From Streptomyces roseoverticillatus (lineage in GTDB: Bacteria; Actinomycetota; Actinomycetes; Streptomycetales; Streptomycetaceae): a stretch of 64,000 bases of DNA. The stretch spans positions 1-64,000 of the forward strand of contig NZ_JOFL01000033.1 of NCBI RefSeq assembly GCF_000719265.1, in the 5' to 3' direction. Below are positions 9,121-17,321 of the stretch, piece by piece (positions within the stretch are counted from its first letter, which is position 1; every line of letters begins with the position of its first letter). A program made the translations under genes and the position numbers. The notes below the pieces were generated by a model. That model saw only the letters and a program-made list of their open reading frames with translations. It ran no database searches and was not told where the DNA came from.

Positions 9121-9933
9121 ATGAGCCGACTGACGGCCGAATCCGTCACGCTCGCCTACGACCAGCGCGTCATCGCCGAGAACCTCTCGGTCGCGATCCC
9201 CGACCGGTCGTTCACCGTCATCGTCGGCCCCAACGCCTGCGGAAAGTCCACCCTGCTGCGCGCCCTCGCCCGCATGCTCAAGCCGGCCGCCGGCTCCGTC
9301 CTGCTGGACGGCGCCGCCATCGGCTCGTACCCGGCGAAGCAGGTGGCCCGCACGCTCGGGCTGCTCCCGCAGTCGTCCATAGCGCCCGACGGCATCACCG
9401 TCGGCGACCTCGTCGCCCGCGGCCGCTACCCCCACCAGGGCCTGCTGCGCCAGTGGTCGCGCGAGGACGAGCGGATCGTCACCGAGTCCATGGCCGCCAC
9501 CGGCGTCGACGCCCTCGCCGACCGGCACGTCGACGAACTCTCCGGCGGCCAGCGCCAGCGGGTCTGGATCGCCATGGCCCTCGCCCAGCAGACCCCGCTG
9601 CTCCTGCTGGACGAGCCCACCACGTACCTGGACATCCAGCACCAGATCGAGGTCCTCGACCTGTGCGCCCGGCTCCATGAGGAGCAGGGCCGCACCCTCG
9701 TCGCCGTACTCCACGACCTCAACCACGCCGCGCGCTACGCCACCCACCTGATCGCCATGCGCGACGGCAAGGTCGTCGCGGAGGGCGCGCCGGGGGACGT
9801 CGTCACCGCCGGGCTCGTGGAGCGGGTGTTCGGGCTGCGGTGCCAGGTCATCGACGACCCGGAGACGGGGACGCCGCTGGTGGTGCCGGCCGCCCGGAAG
9901 GCGCGTGCGGCGGCCGTCACCGCGCAGCCGTAG
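9121..9933 (+). CDS. Iron-siderophore ABC transporter ATP-binding protein
   Basis: 270 aa. Walker A GPNACGKSTLLRAL, signature LSGGQRQRVWIAMALAQ, Walker B LLLLDEPTTYLD and the switch histidine in VLHDLNHAARY are all present; this is FepC/FhuC-like. I start at ATG 9121 because AAGGAG (9107-9112) precedes it at good distance and homology begins there. An ATG at 9031 overlapping the permease stop would add 30 Thr/Gly/Asp-rich residues. It completes the permease-ATPase operon. Confidence 0.92.
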   Translation: MSRLTAESVTLAYDQRVIAENLSVAIPDRSFTVIVGPNACGKSTLLRALARMLKPAAGSVLLDGAAIGSYPAKQVARTLGLLPQSSIAPDGITVGDLVARGRYPHQGLLRQWSREDERIVTESMAATGVDALADRHVDELSGGQRQRVWIAMALAQQTPLLLLDEPTTYLDIQHQIEVLDLCARLHEEQGRTLVAVLHDLNHAARYATHLIAMRDGKVVAEGAPGDVVTAGLVERVFGLRCQVIDDPETGTPLVVPAARKARAAAVTAQP

Positions 9934-9939
9934 CGACGG

Positions 9940-10287
9940 CTACAGGAGCGACCGCAGCCGCAGGACGTCGCGCAGGCTCGCCTGGACCCTGACCCGGCCG
10001 GCGGCCCACGCCTTCGCGAAGTTCAGCCGCCCGTCCACCAGGGCCACCAGGTCGTCGCCCGACATCGTCAGCGCGATCTCCTCCCGCCGCTCGGGCGTGC
10101 CCGGCCGCGTCTCCACGTCCTGGATGTGCCCGCCCACGAGGTGGCCGGTGAACGTCACGTCGAGATCGGTGATGTGGCAGCTGAGCGAGCGGTCGGGCGC
10201 GGCCGCGTCACGGAGCTCGCCCTTCGCCCCCGCGAGGTTCTCCGCCAGTCTGTCGAGTGCGGCGCGGCACTCCTCGATCGTCGCCAT
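9940..10287 (-). CDS. SCP2 sterol-binding domain protein
   Basis: 115 aa. The sequence fits a small stand-alone SCP2 lipid-carrier domain: an N-terminal helix (EECRAALDRLAENLAG), a central strand region and the C-terminal LTMSGDDLVALVDG / LNFAKAWAAGRVRVQ pattern. Such proteins bind hydrophobic ligands, but the ligand is unknown. It ends 7 bp from the convergent ATPase gene. GTG 10290 directly before ATG 10287 is an equally possible start. Confidence 0.82.
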   Translation of the reverse strand: MATIEECRAALDRLAENLAGAKGELRDAAAPDRSLSCHITDLDVTFTGHLVGGHIQDVETRPGTPERREEIALTMSGDDLVALVDGRLNFAKAWAAGRVRVQASLRDVLRLRSLL

Positions 10288-10355
10288 CACCAGGGACGGT
10301 ACCGCAGCGGGCCGCGTACGCCGCACAGGCGCCGTTCCGGGGTAGCGTCGGGGCC

Positions 10356-10649
10356 ATGAGCGATGCGATGACTCCCGCGGATCCGGAGCCCGGCGAGGCC
10401 GAGGGGGCGGACGGGCCCGGACCGCAGCCGCTCGGCGTCGCCCGCACCGCGGCCGGCGACCCCGCCGTCGACGCGCAGCTCGTCCGGCTGGCGGACGCCG
10501 ACCACCTCGCCGTGAGCGGCCACCTGGAGGTGTACGAGGATGTACACCGGGGCCTGCGGGACGCACTGAGCGCGCTCGACCGTGGCCCCGGCCCGTCCGG
10601 GGCACCCGCCGCCCCGGGCGCCCCCGCTTCGTACGACAACAGGAGCTGA
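10356..10649 (+). CDS. Small hypothetical protein upstream of tlyA
   Basis: 97 aa. The ends are acidic or Pro/Ala-rich and a short conserved-looking middle reads VDAQLVRLADADHLAVSGHL followed by a helix around YEDVHRGL. I do not recognise a family. It ends 8 bp before the TlyA GTG and probably shares its transcript. I have seen a comparable small gene before tlyA in other Streptomyces. No membrane segment or signal peptide is visible. Confidence 0.65.
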   Translation: MSDAMTPADPEPGEAEGADGPGPQPLGVARTAAGDPAVDAQLVRLADADHLAVSGHLEVYEDVHRGLRDALSALDRGPGPSGAPAAPGAPASYDNRS

Positions 10650-10656
10650 ACCACCC

Positions 10657-11478
10657 GTGGCAGTGACCCGCCCGCGACGCAGCCGACTCGACGCCGAGCT
10701 CGTGCGCCGTAAACTCGCCCGCTCCCGCGAGCACGCGAGCCAGCTCATCGCGGCGGGCCGGGTGACCGTCGGCGGCACCGTCGCGACCAAGGCGGCCACC
10801 CAGGTCGAGCTCAGCGCCGCGATCGTCGTCACCCAGGACGAGAACGACCCCGACTACGTCTCCCGCGGCGGCCACAAGCTCGCCGGCGCGCTCGCCGCCT
10901 TCGTGCCGCGCGGGCTGAAGGTCGAGGGCCGCCGCGCCCTCGACGCGGGGGCGTCCACCGGCGGGTTCACCGACGTCCTGCTGCGCTCCGGCGCCGCGCA
11001 CGTCGTCGCCGCCGACGTCGGCTACGGGCAGCTCGCGTGGTCGCTGCAGAGCGACGAGCGGGTCACCGTGAAGGACCGCACCAACGTCCGCGAACTCACG
11101 CTGGAGCAGATCGACGACATCCCCGTCGACCTGATCGTCGGCGACCTGTCCTTCATCCCGCTCGGCCTGGTGCTGCCCGCCCTCGTGCGCTGCGCCGCCC
11201 CCGACGCCGACCTGGTGCTCATGGTCAAGCCGCAGTTCGAGGTCGGCAAGGAGCGGCTCGGCAGCGGCGGCGTCGTGCGCAGCACCCAGCTGCGGGCCGA
11301 GGCCGTGCGCGGCGTCGCCGCCCGCGCCGCCGAACTGGGGCTGGGCGTGCTCGGCGTGACCGCCAGCCCGCTGCCCGGCCCCTCGGGCAACGTCGAGTAC
11401 TTTCTGTGGCTGCGAGCCGGAGCACCAGAACTGGACCCGGCGGACGTTGACCGTGCAGTGGCGGAGGGGCCGCGTTGA
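10657..11478 (+). CDS. tlyA: TlyA family rRNA 2'-O-methyltransferase
   Basis: 273 aa. The N-terminal S4 RNA-binding domain (SRLDAELVRRKLARSREHAS, residues about 7-65) precedes an FtsJ-like SAM methyltransferase domain (ALDAGASTGGFTDVLL at about residue 95; DLIVGDLSFIPLG; VKPQFEVGK). In mycobacteria TlyA methylates 16S and 23S rRNA and confers capreomycin sensitivity. GTG 10657 is chosen because AGGAG (10641-10645) precedes it and the S4 domain starts immediately. The stop overlaps the NAD kinase start. Confidence 0.9.
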   Translation: MAVTRPRRSRLDAELVRRKLARSREHASQLIAAGRVTVGGTVATKAATQVELSAAIVVTQDENDPDYVSRGGHKLAGALAAFVPRGLKVEGRRALDAGASTGGFTDVLLRSGAAHVVAADVGYGQLAWSLQSDERVTVKDRTNVRELTLEQIDDIPVDLIVGDLSFIPLGLVLPALVRCAAPDADLVLMVKPQFEVGKERLGSGGVVRSTQLRAEAVRGVAARAAELGLGVLGVTASPLPGPSGNVEYFLWLRAGAPELDPADVDRAVAEGPR

Positions 11479-12446
11479 CGACTTCAGAAGCAGCATCACA
11501 GGCAACAACAGCAACAGGGGCGGGGGAGCGGGAGGCGGCTGCCGAAGGCAGGCGCACCGTCTTCCTGCTCGCGCACACGGGCCGCCCGGCGGCCATCCGC
11601 AGCGCCGAACTCGTGGTCCAGGGACTGCTGCGGTGCGGGATCGGCGTACGGGTCCTCGCCGAGGAGGCGGCCGACCTGCCGCTGCCGTCCGAGGTCGAGC
11701 TGGTCGAGGCCGGCCCGGGCCGGCCGGCCGTCCTGGAGGGTTGCGAGCTCCTCGTCGTCCTCGGCGGCGACGGCACGCTGCTGCGCGGCGCCGAGTTCGC
11801 GCGCAGCTCCGGCGTGCCCATGCTCGGCGTCAACCTCGGCCGTGTCGGCTTCCTCGCCGAGGCCGAGCGGGACGACCTCGACAAGGTCGTGGACCGGGTC
11901 GTGACCCGGGCCTACGAGGTCGAGGAGCGCATGACGCTCGACGTCGCCGTCCTGACCGACGGGCACGTCGTGCACACCGACTGGGCGCTGAACGAGGCGT
12001 CCGTGGAGAAGGCCGCGCGGGAACGGCTCCTGGAGGTCGTCACCGAGGTCGACGGGCGCCCCGTCTCCCGCTTCGGCGGCGACGGCGTCGTGTGCGCGAC
12101 CCCGACCGGTTCCACGGCCTACGCCTTCTCGGCGGGCGGGCCGGTGGTGTGGCCCGAGGTCGAGGCCCTGCTGATGGTGCCGATCAGCGCCCACGCGCTG
12201 TTCGCCAAGCCGCTGGTGACCGCGCCGGACTCGGTCCTCGCGGTCGAGGTCCAGCCGCAGACCCCGAACGGGGTCCTGTGGTGCGACGGCCGCCGGACGG
12301 TGGAACTGCCCGCGGGAGCGCGGGTCGAGGTGCGGCGGGGGGCGGTCCCCGTGCGGCTGGCCCGCCTGCACCACGCGTCCTTCACGGACCGGCTGGTGGC
12401 GAAGTTCGCGCTGCCGGTGGCGGGGTGGCGGGGCGCGCCCCACTGA
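11475..12446 (+). CDS. nadK: NAD kinase
   Basis: 323 aa. The diagnostic GGDGTLLRGAEFA motif with NLGRVGFLAE, the NE-containing WALNEASVEKAARER and the PTGSTAYAFSAGGP substrate loop are all present. It phosphorylates NAD to NADP. The TTG start overlaps the tlyA stop (TTGA); the first 25 or so residues are Thr/Ala-rich, so a downstream start is possible. The tlyA-nadK-(S41)-recN order is conserved in Streptomyces. Confidence 0.93.
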   Translation: MTTSEAASQATTATGAGEREAAAEGRRTVFLLAHTGRPAAIRSAELVVQGLLRCGIGVRVLAEEAADLPLPSEVELVEAGPGRPAVLEGCELLVVLGGDGTLLRGAEFARSSGVPMLGVNLGRVGFLAEAERDDLDKVVDRVVTRAYEVEERMTLDVAVLTDGHVVHTDWALNEASVEKAARERLLEVVTEVDGRPVSRFGGDGVVCATPTGSTAYAFSAGGPVVWPEVEALLMVPISAHALFAKPLVTAPDSVLAVEVQPQTPNGVLWCDGRRTVELPAGARVEVRRGAVPVRLARLHHASFTDRLVAKFALPVAGWRGAPH

Positions 12447-12475
12447 TGCGCGGCCGTTTCGGCTGAGGGCTGCTC

Positions 12476-12546
12476 GGCGCCGCCGGTTACGCCGGTGGGG
12501 GTTGCTCGCCGTTGCGGCGGAAACAACGATCCGCTGCAACGGCGAG
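12476..12546. repeat. Dispersed 46-bp repeat, locus A (inverted pair, right unit truncated)
   Basis: A minus-oriented unit (12476-12521: outer end GGCGCCGCCGG, core, inner end CGCCGTTGCGGCGGA) is followed after 8 bases by the inner part of a plus-oriented unit (12530-12546). The two inner ends form a 17-bp stem with one mismatch. The locus lies between convergent nadK and the S41 protease and may terminate both. It is one of eight related loci in this window. Confidence 0.8.
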
Positions 12547-12557
12547 GGACCGCGGGC

Positions 12558-14018
12558 TCAGCGCTTCCCGGCCCGCAGGAGCTCCAGCGCCTTCGTCAGG
12601 GCCGGGTCCTTCCCGGTCGTGAGGTCCTCCTCGGCGAAGACGGGGGCGCGGACGTCCGGGGCGATGCCCGTGCCGTCGTACGTCGTCCGGCCGTCCTTCG
12701 CGCTCAGGAACTCCTCGTTCGGGAGCCAGAACTGCCAACCGTTGGGCAGGGTGCGCATGAGCCGGTCCGAGAACAGGCCCTGCGTGTTCTCGCCGATGAG
12801 AGTGAGCTTCGGGCCGCGCTGCAGCAGCGCCTGCGTGAGCGTCTCGCCCGCGCTCATGGTGAGCCGGCCGGTGAGGACCGTCAGCGGGCCGGTGTAGACC
12901 GGGCCGTCGTGCGGGGCGACCCGGACCGGCTCGGCCGGGGTGAACCGGCGCGGGTCGCGGGCGTCGTTGCGCGCGTGCTTGAGGTACGCCGTGTACGGCC
13001 GGGCGGTCAGCCGCTCGGCCACGTCCAGGGCGAGGCGGTCCGAGCCGCCGCCGTTGAGGCGCAGGTCGAGGACGAGGCCGCGCAGGGCGTCCGGGCCGGT
13101 CGTGCGGGCGGCGGTGAAGACCTCGTCGAGGGCTGTGTGCAGCGCGGCCTTGTCGGCGTCGTAGTCGTTGCCCTGGCCGTAGTGCAGGAACGACGTGATG
13201 CGGAGGAAGCCCGTCCGGCCGGGGAGTTCGGCGTACGTGATCTGCCCGCCGGCCCAGGAGCGCTGCACGCCGGTGCTCCCCGCGCCCGCCTTGGCGACGC
13301 TCTCGGCGACCGCCTTGTCGATGCGGGCCCGCGCCGTAGCGTCGGGGATGACGGTGTCCTGGCGGTGCCCGCTGAAGAAGCCGGCGGGGTCGTCCGGGTC
13401 GACCAGGCCGGTGTGCCCGTCGTGCAGCGGCTCGATCATCTGCGACAGGATGCGGAACAGCTCGGGCTTGCCCGTGGCGGCGGTGATTCGGGGGCGGTAG
13501 CGGTCGCGGACGGCGTTCCAGTCGATGTGCCGGGCGGCGAAGAACGGATAGTTCTCGGCGTAGGTCTGCCAGAACGTGTCGAAGACCGCCCGCGGGTCCG
13601 CGTCCGGGGCGGGGGCGTTCCGGCAGCCGGACGGCAGCGCGGGGATGCGGTGCAGTGTGCGGTGGCCCACGTTGTCGCCGAACGCCAGCCGCGCCGTGCC
13701 GCGCCCCTGCGGGGTCACCGTGAGGGCGGCCTCGCCGTCCTGCCGGAAGGGGCCGGAGGGGTCCGTACGGGCGGCGGTGAGGGCTCCGGGCAGGCAGCTG
13801 ACCCCCGTGGTCTCGTACGTGCGCAGCTTGCGGCCGCCGTCCTCGACGACGGCGACCGTGCCGTAGCCGTCCATGCGCCACACGCCGTCGAGCGCCGCGG
13901 GCGCTGCCGGGCGGGGGCCGTGGTCGAGCGCGCCGGCCGTGCCGGCGGCGGTGGTCACGGCCACCGCGGCGGCGAGGAGGAGCGCGGCGGCACGGGATGA
14001 ACGGGGACGAACGGGCAT
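12558..14018 (-). CDS. Secreted S41 family peptidase
   Basis: 486 aa. The Sec-type signal peptide is Arg-rich, then RAAALLLAAAVAVTTAAG, with probable cleavage after about residue 30 (AGA). The C-terminal half is a tail-specific/CtpA-like protease domain: GLVLDLRLNGGGSDRLALD and nucleophile motif TMSAGETLTQALL. S41 enzymes use a Ser-Lys dyad. It is probably exported to process peptides or proteins outside the cell. GAGGT precedes the ATG. It is divergent from recN. Confidence 0.88.
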   Translation of the reverse strand: MPVRPRSSRAAALLLAAAVAVTTAAGTAGALDHGPRPAAPAALDGVWRMDGYGTVAVVEDGGRKLRTYETTGVSCLPGALTAARTDPSGPFRQDGEAALTVTPQGRGTARLAFGDNVGHRTLHRIPALPSGCRNAPAPDADPRAVFDTFWQTYAENYPFFAARHIDWNAVRDRYRPRITAATGKPELFRILSQMIEPLHDGHTGLVDPDDPAGFFSGHRQDTVIPDATARARIDKAVAESVAKAGAGSTGVQRSWAGGQITYAELPGRTGFLRITSFLHYGQGNDYDADKAALHTALDEVFTAARTTGPDALRGLVLDLRLNGGGSDRLALDVAERLTARPYTAYLKHARNDARDPRRFTPAEPVRVAPHDGPVYTGPLTVLTGRLTMSAGETLTQALLQRGPKLTLIGENTQGLFSDRLMRTLPNGWQFWLPNEEFLSAKDGRTTYDGTGIAPDVRAPVFAEEDLTTGKDPALTKALELLRAGKR

Positions 14019-14186
14019 ACCGACCTCATGGGGCAGGGAGGGGCTTTGCGGTCGCCATCAGGCTCCTCTCCCGGGGTTCCCCGGGGCCATGGGGAGATCA
14101 CCCGGAACGGTGGTGGGGATTCCCCCAGGGGGGTCGGTGGGGGTGGCCGTCGCGAGGGGGCCCCGGAACCTCGTATGGTCGTATCC

Positions 14187-15938
14187 GTGTTGGAGGAGAT
14201 GCGGATCCGGTCCTTGGGCGTCATTGACGACGCCGTCGTCGAGCTGTCGCCCGGTTTCACCGCGGTGACCGGCGAGACCGGCGCGGGCAAGACCATGGTC
14301 GTGACCAGCCTCGGCCTGCTGCTCGGCGGGCGGGCAGACCCCGCGCTGGTGCGGATGGGGGCCCGGTCCGCGGTCGTCGAGGGGCGGCTCGCCGTCGACC
14401 CCGCGTCGCCCGTGGCGCTGCGGGCCGAGGAGGCGGGCGCCGAACTGGACGACGGCACCCTGCTCGTCAGCCGTACCCTCTCCGCCGAGGGGCGCTCCCG
14501 GGCGCACCTGGGCGGGCGCAGCGTGCCCGTCGGGCTCCTCGGCGAGCTCGCGGACGACCTCGTCGCCGTCCACGGGCAGACCGACCAGCAGGGGCTCCTG
14601 CGGCCCGCGCGGCAGCGGCAGGCCCTCGACCGGTACGCGGGCGACGCCGTGGCCGCGCCCCTCGCCAAGTACGCCGACGCCTACCGCCGGCTGCGCGCCG
14701 TCACCACCGAGCTCGCCGAGCTGACCACGCGGGCCCGCGAGCGCGCCCAGGAAGCCGACCTGCTGCGGTTCGGGCTGGACGAGGTCGCCGCCGTCGAGCC
14801 GCTCCCCGGCGAGGACGCCGAGCTCGCCGCCGAGGCGGAGCGCCTCGGGCACGCGGAGGCCCTCGCCTCCGCCGCCACCGCCGCGCACGCCGCGCTCGCG
14901 GGCAACCCCGAGGACCCCGAGGGCATCGACGCCGCCACGCTCGTCGCCGGCGCGCACCGGGCCGTGGAGGCCGTACGCTCCCACGACCCGGCGCTCGCCG
15001 CCCTCGCCGACCGCATCGGCGAGATCGGCATCCTGGTGTCCGACGTCGCCGGGGAACTCGCCGGGTACGCCTCCGGCCTCGACTCCGACCCGCTGCGGCT
15101 CGCCGCCGTGGAGGAGCGGCGCGCCGCGCTCACCCAGCTCACGCGCAAGTACGGGCAGGACATCGCCGAAGTGCTCGCGTGGGCCGAGCGGGGCGCCGAG
15201 CGGCTCGGCGAGCTCGACGGCGACGACGAGCGGATCGGGGAACTCACCGCCGAACGGGACGCGCTCCGCGCCGAGCTGGGCGGGCTCGCCCAGGCGGTGA
15301 GCGACGCGCGGGCCGAGGCCGCGGAACGGTTCGCCGAAGCGGTCACCGCCGAACTCGCCGAGCTGGCCATGCCGCACGCCCGCGTCACCTTCGCCATCCG
15401 GCAGACCGAGGTCGCGGACGCGGACAGCGGCATCGACGTCGGCGGGCGGGCGGTCGCCTACGGGCCGCACGGCGCGGACGAGGTCGAGCTCCTCCTCGCC
15501 CCCCACCCCGGGGCGGTCCCCCGGCCCATCGCCAAGGGCGCGTCCGGCGGTGAGCTCTCGCGCGTCATGCTCGCCGTCGAGGTCGTCTTCGCGGGCTCCG
15601 CCCCCGTCCCGACGTACCTCTTCGACGAGGTCGACGCGGGCGTCGGCGGCAAGGCGGCCGTCGAGGTGGGCCGCCGCCTCGCGCGGCTCGCGCGCACGGC
15701 CCAGGTCGTGGTGGTCACCCACCTGCCGCAGGTGGCGGCCTTCGCCGACCGGCACCTGGTGGTGGAGAAGACCCACGAGGGGTCGGTGACGCGCAGCGGC
15801 GTCCAGGCCATGGAGGGCGAGGACCGCATCCGCGAGCTCTCCCGCATGCTGGCGGGCCAGGAAGACTCCGAACTGGCCCGCGCCCACGCGGAAGAACTCC
15901 TCGCCGCGGCGCGGGGCGCCTCCGGCGGGGGTGCGTGA
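14187..15938 (+). CDS. recN: DNA repair protein RecN
   Basis: 583 aa from GTG 14187. Walker A GETGAGKTMV is at about residues 29-38. A central coiled coil is Ala/Glu/Leu-rich (about 155-360). The C-terminal ABC signature GASGGELSRVMLAVE and Walker B TYLFDEVDAGVGG complete the SMC-like ATPase. RecN acts early in double-strand-break repair. There is no clear ribosome site; ATG 14175 (four residues longer) is an alternative. Only about 170 bp separate it from the divergent S41 gene. Confidence 0.92.
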   Translation: MLEEMRIRSLGVIDDAVVELSPGFTAVTGETGAGKTMVVTSLGLLLGGRADPALVRMGARSAVVEGRLAVDPASPVALRAEEAGAELDDGTLLVSRTLSAEGRSRAHLGGRSVPVGLLGELADDLVAVHGQTDQQGLLRPARQRQALDRYAGDAVAAPLAKYADAYRRLRAVTTELAELTTRARERAQEADLLRFGLDEVAAVEPLPGEDAELAAEAERLGHAEALASAATAAHAALAGNPEDPEGIDAATLVAGAHRAVEAVRSHDPALAALADRIGEIGILVSDVAGELAGYASGLDSDPLRLAAVEERRAALTQLTRKYGQDIAEVLAWAERGAERLGELDGDDERIGELTAERDALRAELGGLAQAVSDARAEAAERFAEAVTAELAELAMPHARVTFAIRQTEVADADSGIDVGGRAVAYGPHGADEVELLLAPHPGAVPRPIAKGASGGELSRVMLAVEVVFAGSAPVPTYLFDEVDAGVGGKAAVEVGRRLARLARTAQVVVVTHLPQVAAFADRHLVVEKTHEGSVTRSGVQAMEGEDRIRELSRMLAGQEDSELARAHAEELLAAARGASGGGA

Positions 15939-16395
15939 GCGCTCCGCGCGGGGTTCGCTTCGCACGTGCCGGTGCGGGTGGCTGCGCATTCCGCCGGAGT
16001 TCCGCCGCGCCGGTTTCCCGCCGTTGCTGCCGGATGAGAGGTGCCGGTCACCTCTCATCCCGCCGCAACGGCGACCGGCCACGACGGTGGCGACCGGCGG
16101 CGCTGTTCCGGGCCTGACGCGGCCTGGTTCAGCACCGGCGTGGGCGCGCGCTCCGCACCGCGGGCCGGTTCGGCACCGCCGGACTGCTGTGCCGTGGCTG
16201 ATCGCCGTTGCGGCGGGGTGAGGGTGGCCGGGTGGTTCGGCCGAGCGCCGGTGGGGCCGGGCCTGTTGCTGACGGTGTCGGCATCTGTGTTCCGCCGCCG
16301 CGGCGCGCAACCCCATGCGCGCGGTCCGGCGGTGCCGGGCTGACCGGGCGCGGGGGTCGGTGAGGCCTCTCGATGGCCGGCCGTAGGGTCGAGGC
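15939..16395. repeat. Repeat-filled spacer, locus B: four 46-bp units including a long hairpin
   Basis: No gene is credible in these 457 bp. A degenerate unit (15986-16031) and a plus unit (16059-16104) flank a perfect 12-bp stem (16032-16043 with 16049-16060). Together they make an imperfect hairpin of about 25 bp (16019-16073). A further minus unit (16172-16217) and plus unit (16291-16336) form a second head-to-head pair with 73 bp between inner ends. The last unit ends 59 bp before the next start codon. Confidence 0.78.
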
Positions 16396-17160
16396 ATGAT
16401 CACGATGAGGGCGGTCGGGAAGGCGGCGCTCTGCGGAGCCGTCGCGGCGCGCGGGGTTTACGAGGGCGCGCGGCGGCGAAGGAGCCGCAGCGCAGCCGCA
16501 TGGGAGCGCACCAACCACGCCGGCCGCACCGTTCACCTCCACGCCGGCCCCGCCGCGGCCGCCGGCACCGCCCTCGCCCTGGCCGCGGCCGCCGGGCCGC
16601 CGCGCGTCCGGACGGCAGGAGCCCTGACCGTGGTCGCCGCCGCGGCATGCGGGGCCTACGACGACTTCGCGGGGGCCGGGGACCCCCGGCGGGGGTTCCG
16701 GGCGCACTTGGGCGCCCTGCGGCGGGGCGAGGTCACCAGTGGTGCCGTGAAGCTCATCGGCATCGGCGCGGCCGCCTGCGCCGCGGGGGCGGTCGTCAAG
16801 GAGCGGCCGCTCGACAAGGCGCTGGCCGCGGTGGTGATCGCCGGGTCCGCGCACCTCGTCAACCTGCTGGACGTCAGGCCGGGACGGGCGGCCGGGGCCG
16901 TGCTCGCGCTGGCCGCGCCGGGGCTCGCCCGCCGCGGCTCCGCACCCCTCGCGGCCGCCCCGATGGGCGCCGCGGCCGCGCTGATCGCGGACGATCTCGC
17001 CGGGCGGACCATGCTCGGCGACACCGGCGCCCACGCGCTCGGCGCGGGCCTCGGGCTCGCCGTCGCGGTCGGCAACGGCCGTACCGGGCTCGCCCTGCAC
17101 GCCGCCGCGCTGGTGGGCACGGCCCTCGCCATGGACGCGAGAAATCACCTATGTGAGTGA
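16396..17160 (+). CDS. Membrane protein of the WecA/MraY-like GT4 phosphotransferase type
   Basis: 254 aa, strongly hydrophobic with about seven to eight membrane segments. Several diagnostic positions of polyprenyl-phosphate sugar-1-phosphate transferases remain: NHAGRTV near residue 35, GAYDDFAG (catalytic Asp pair), NLLDVRPG in place of NLLDG, and GDTGAHALGAGLG. It is shorter than MraY/WecA (about 340-360 aa) and the usual His-rich last loop is not evident. It may be a minimal or altered enzyme. The glycosyltransferase directly downstream supports a role in a lipid-linked glycan. Confidence 0.68.
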   Translation: MITMRAVGKAALCGAVAARGVYEGARRRRSRSAAAWERTNHAGRTVHLHAGPAAAAGTALALAAAAGPPRVRTAGALTVVAAAACGAYDDFAGAGDPRRGFRAHLGALRRGEVTSGAVKLIGIGAAACAAGAVVKERPLDKALAAVVIAGSAHLVNLLDVRPGRAAGAVLALAAPGLARRGSAPLAAAPMGAAAALIADDLAGRTMLGDTGAHALGAGLGLAVAVGNGRTGLALHAAALVGTALAMDARNHLCE

Positions 17161-17321
17161 ATCCGCGGATGCGCGGGCGAGGCAGGGCGCTCAACCCGCG
17201 AGACGGTGGTCCCGTGATGTCGGCGGGCGCTGGCATCCTGGGCGGCAGCACTGCGCCGTACGCCCTCTCCGATGCCGATTGCCGATGCCGTTGCCGACGC
17301 CGAATCAGGAGCCCTCCCCGC

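Noticed and set aside
14028..14186. Longer RecN start
   Set aside because: The added 53 residues are Gly/Pro/Arg-rich spacer translation; family homology begins at LEEMRIRSLG.
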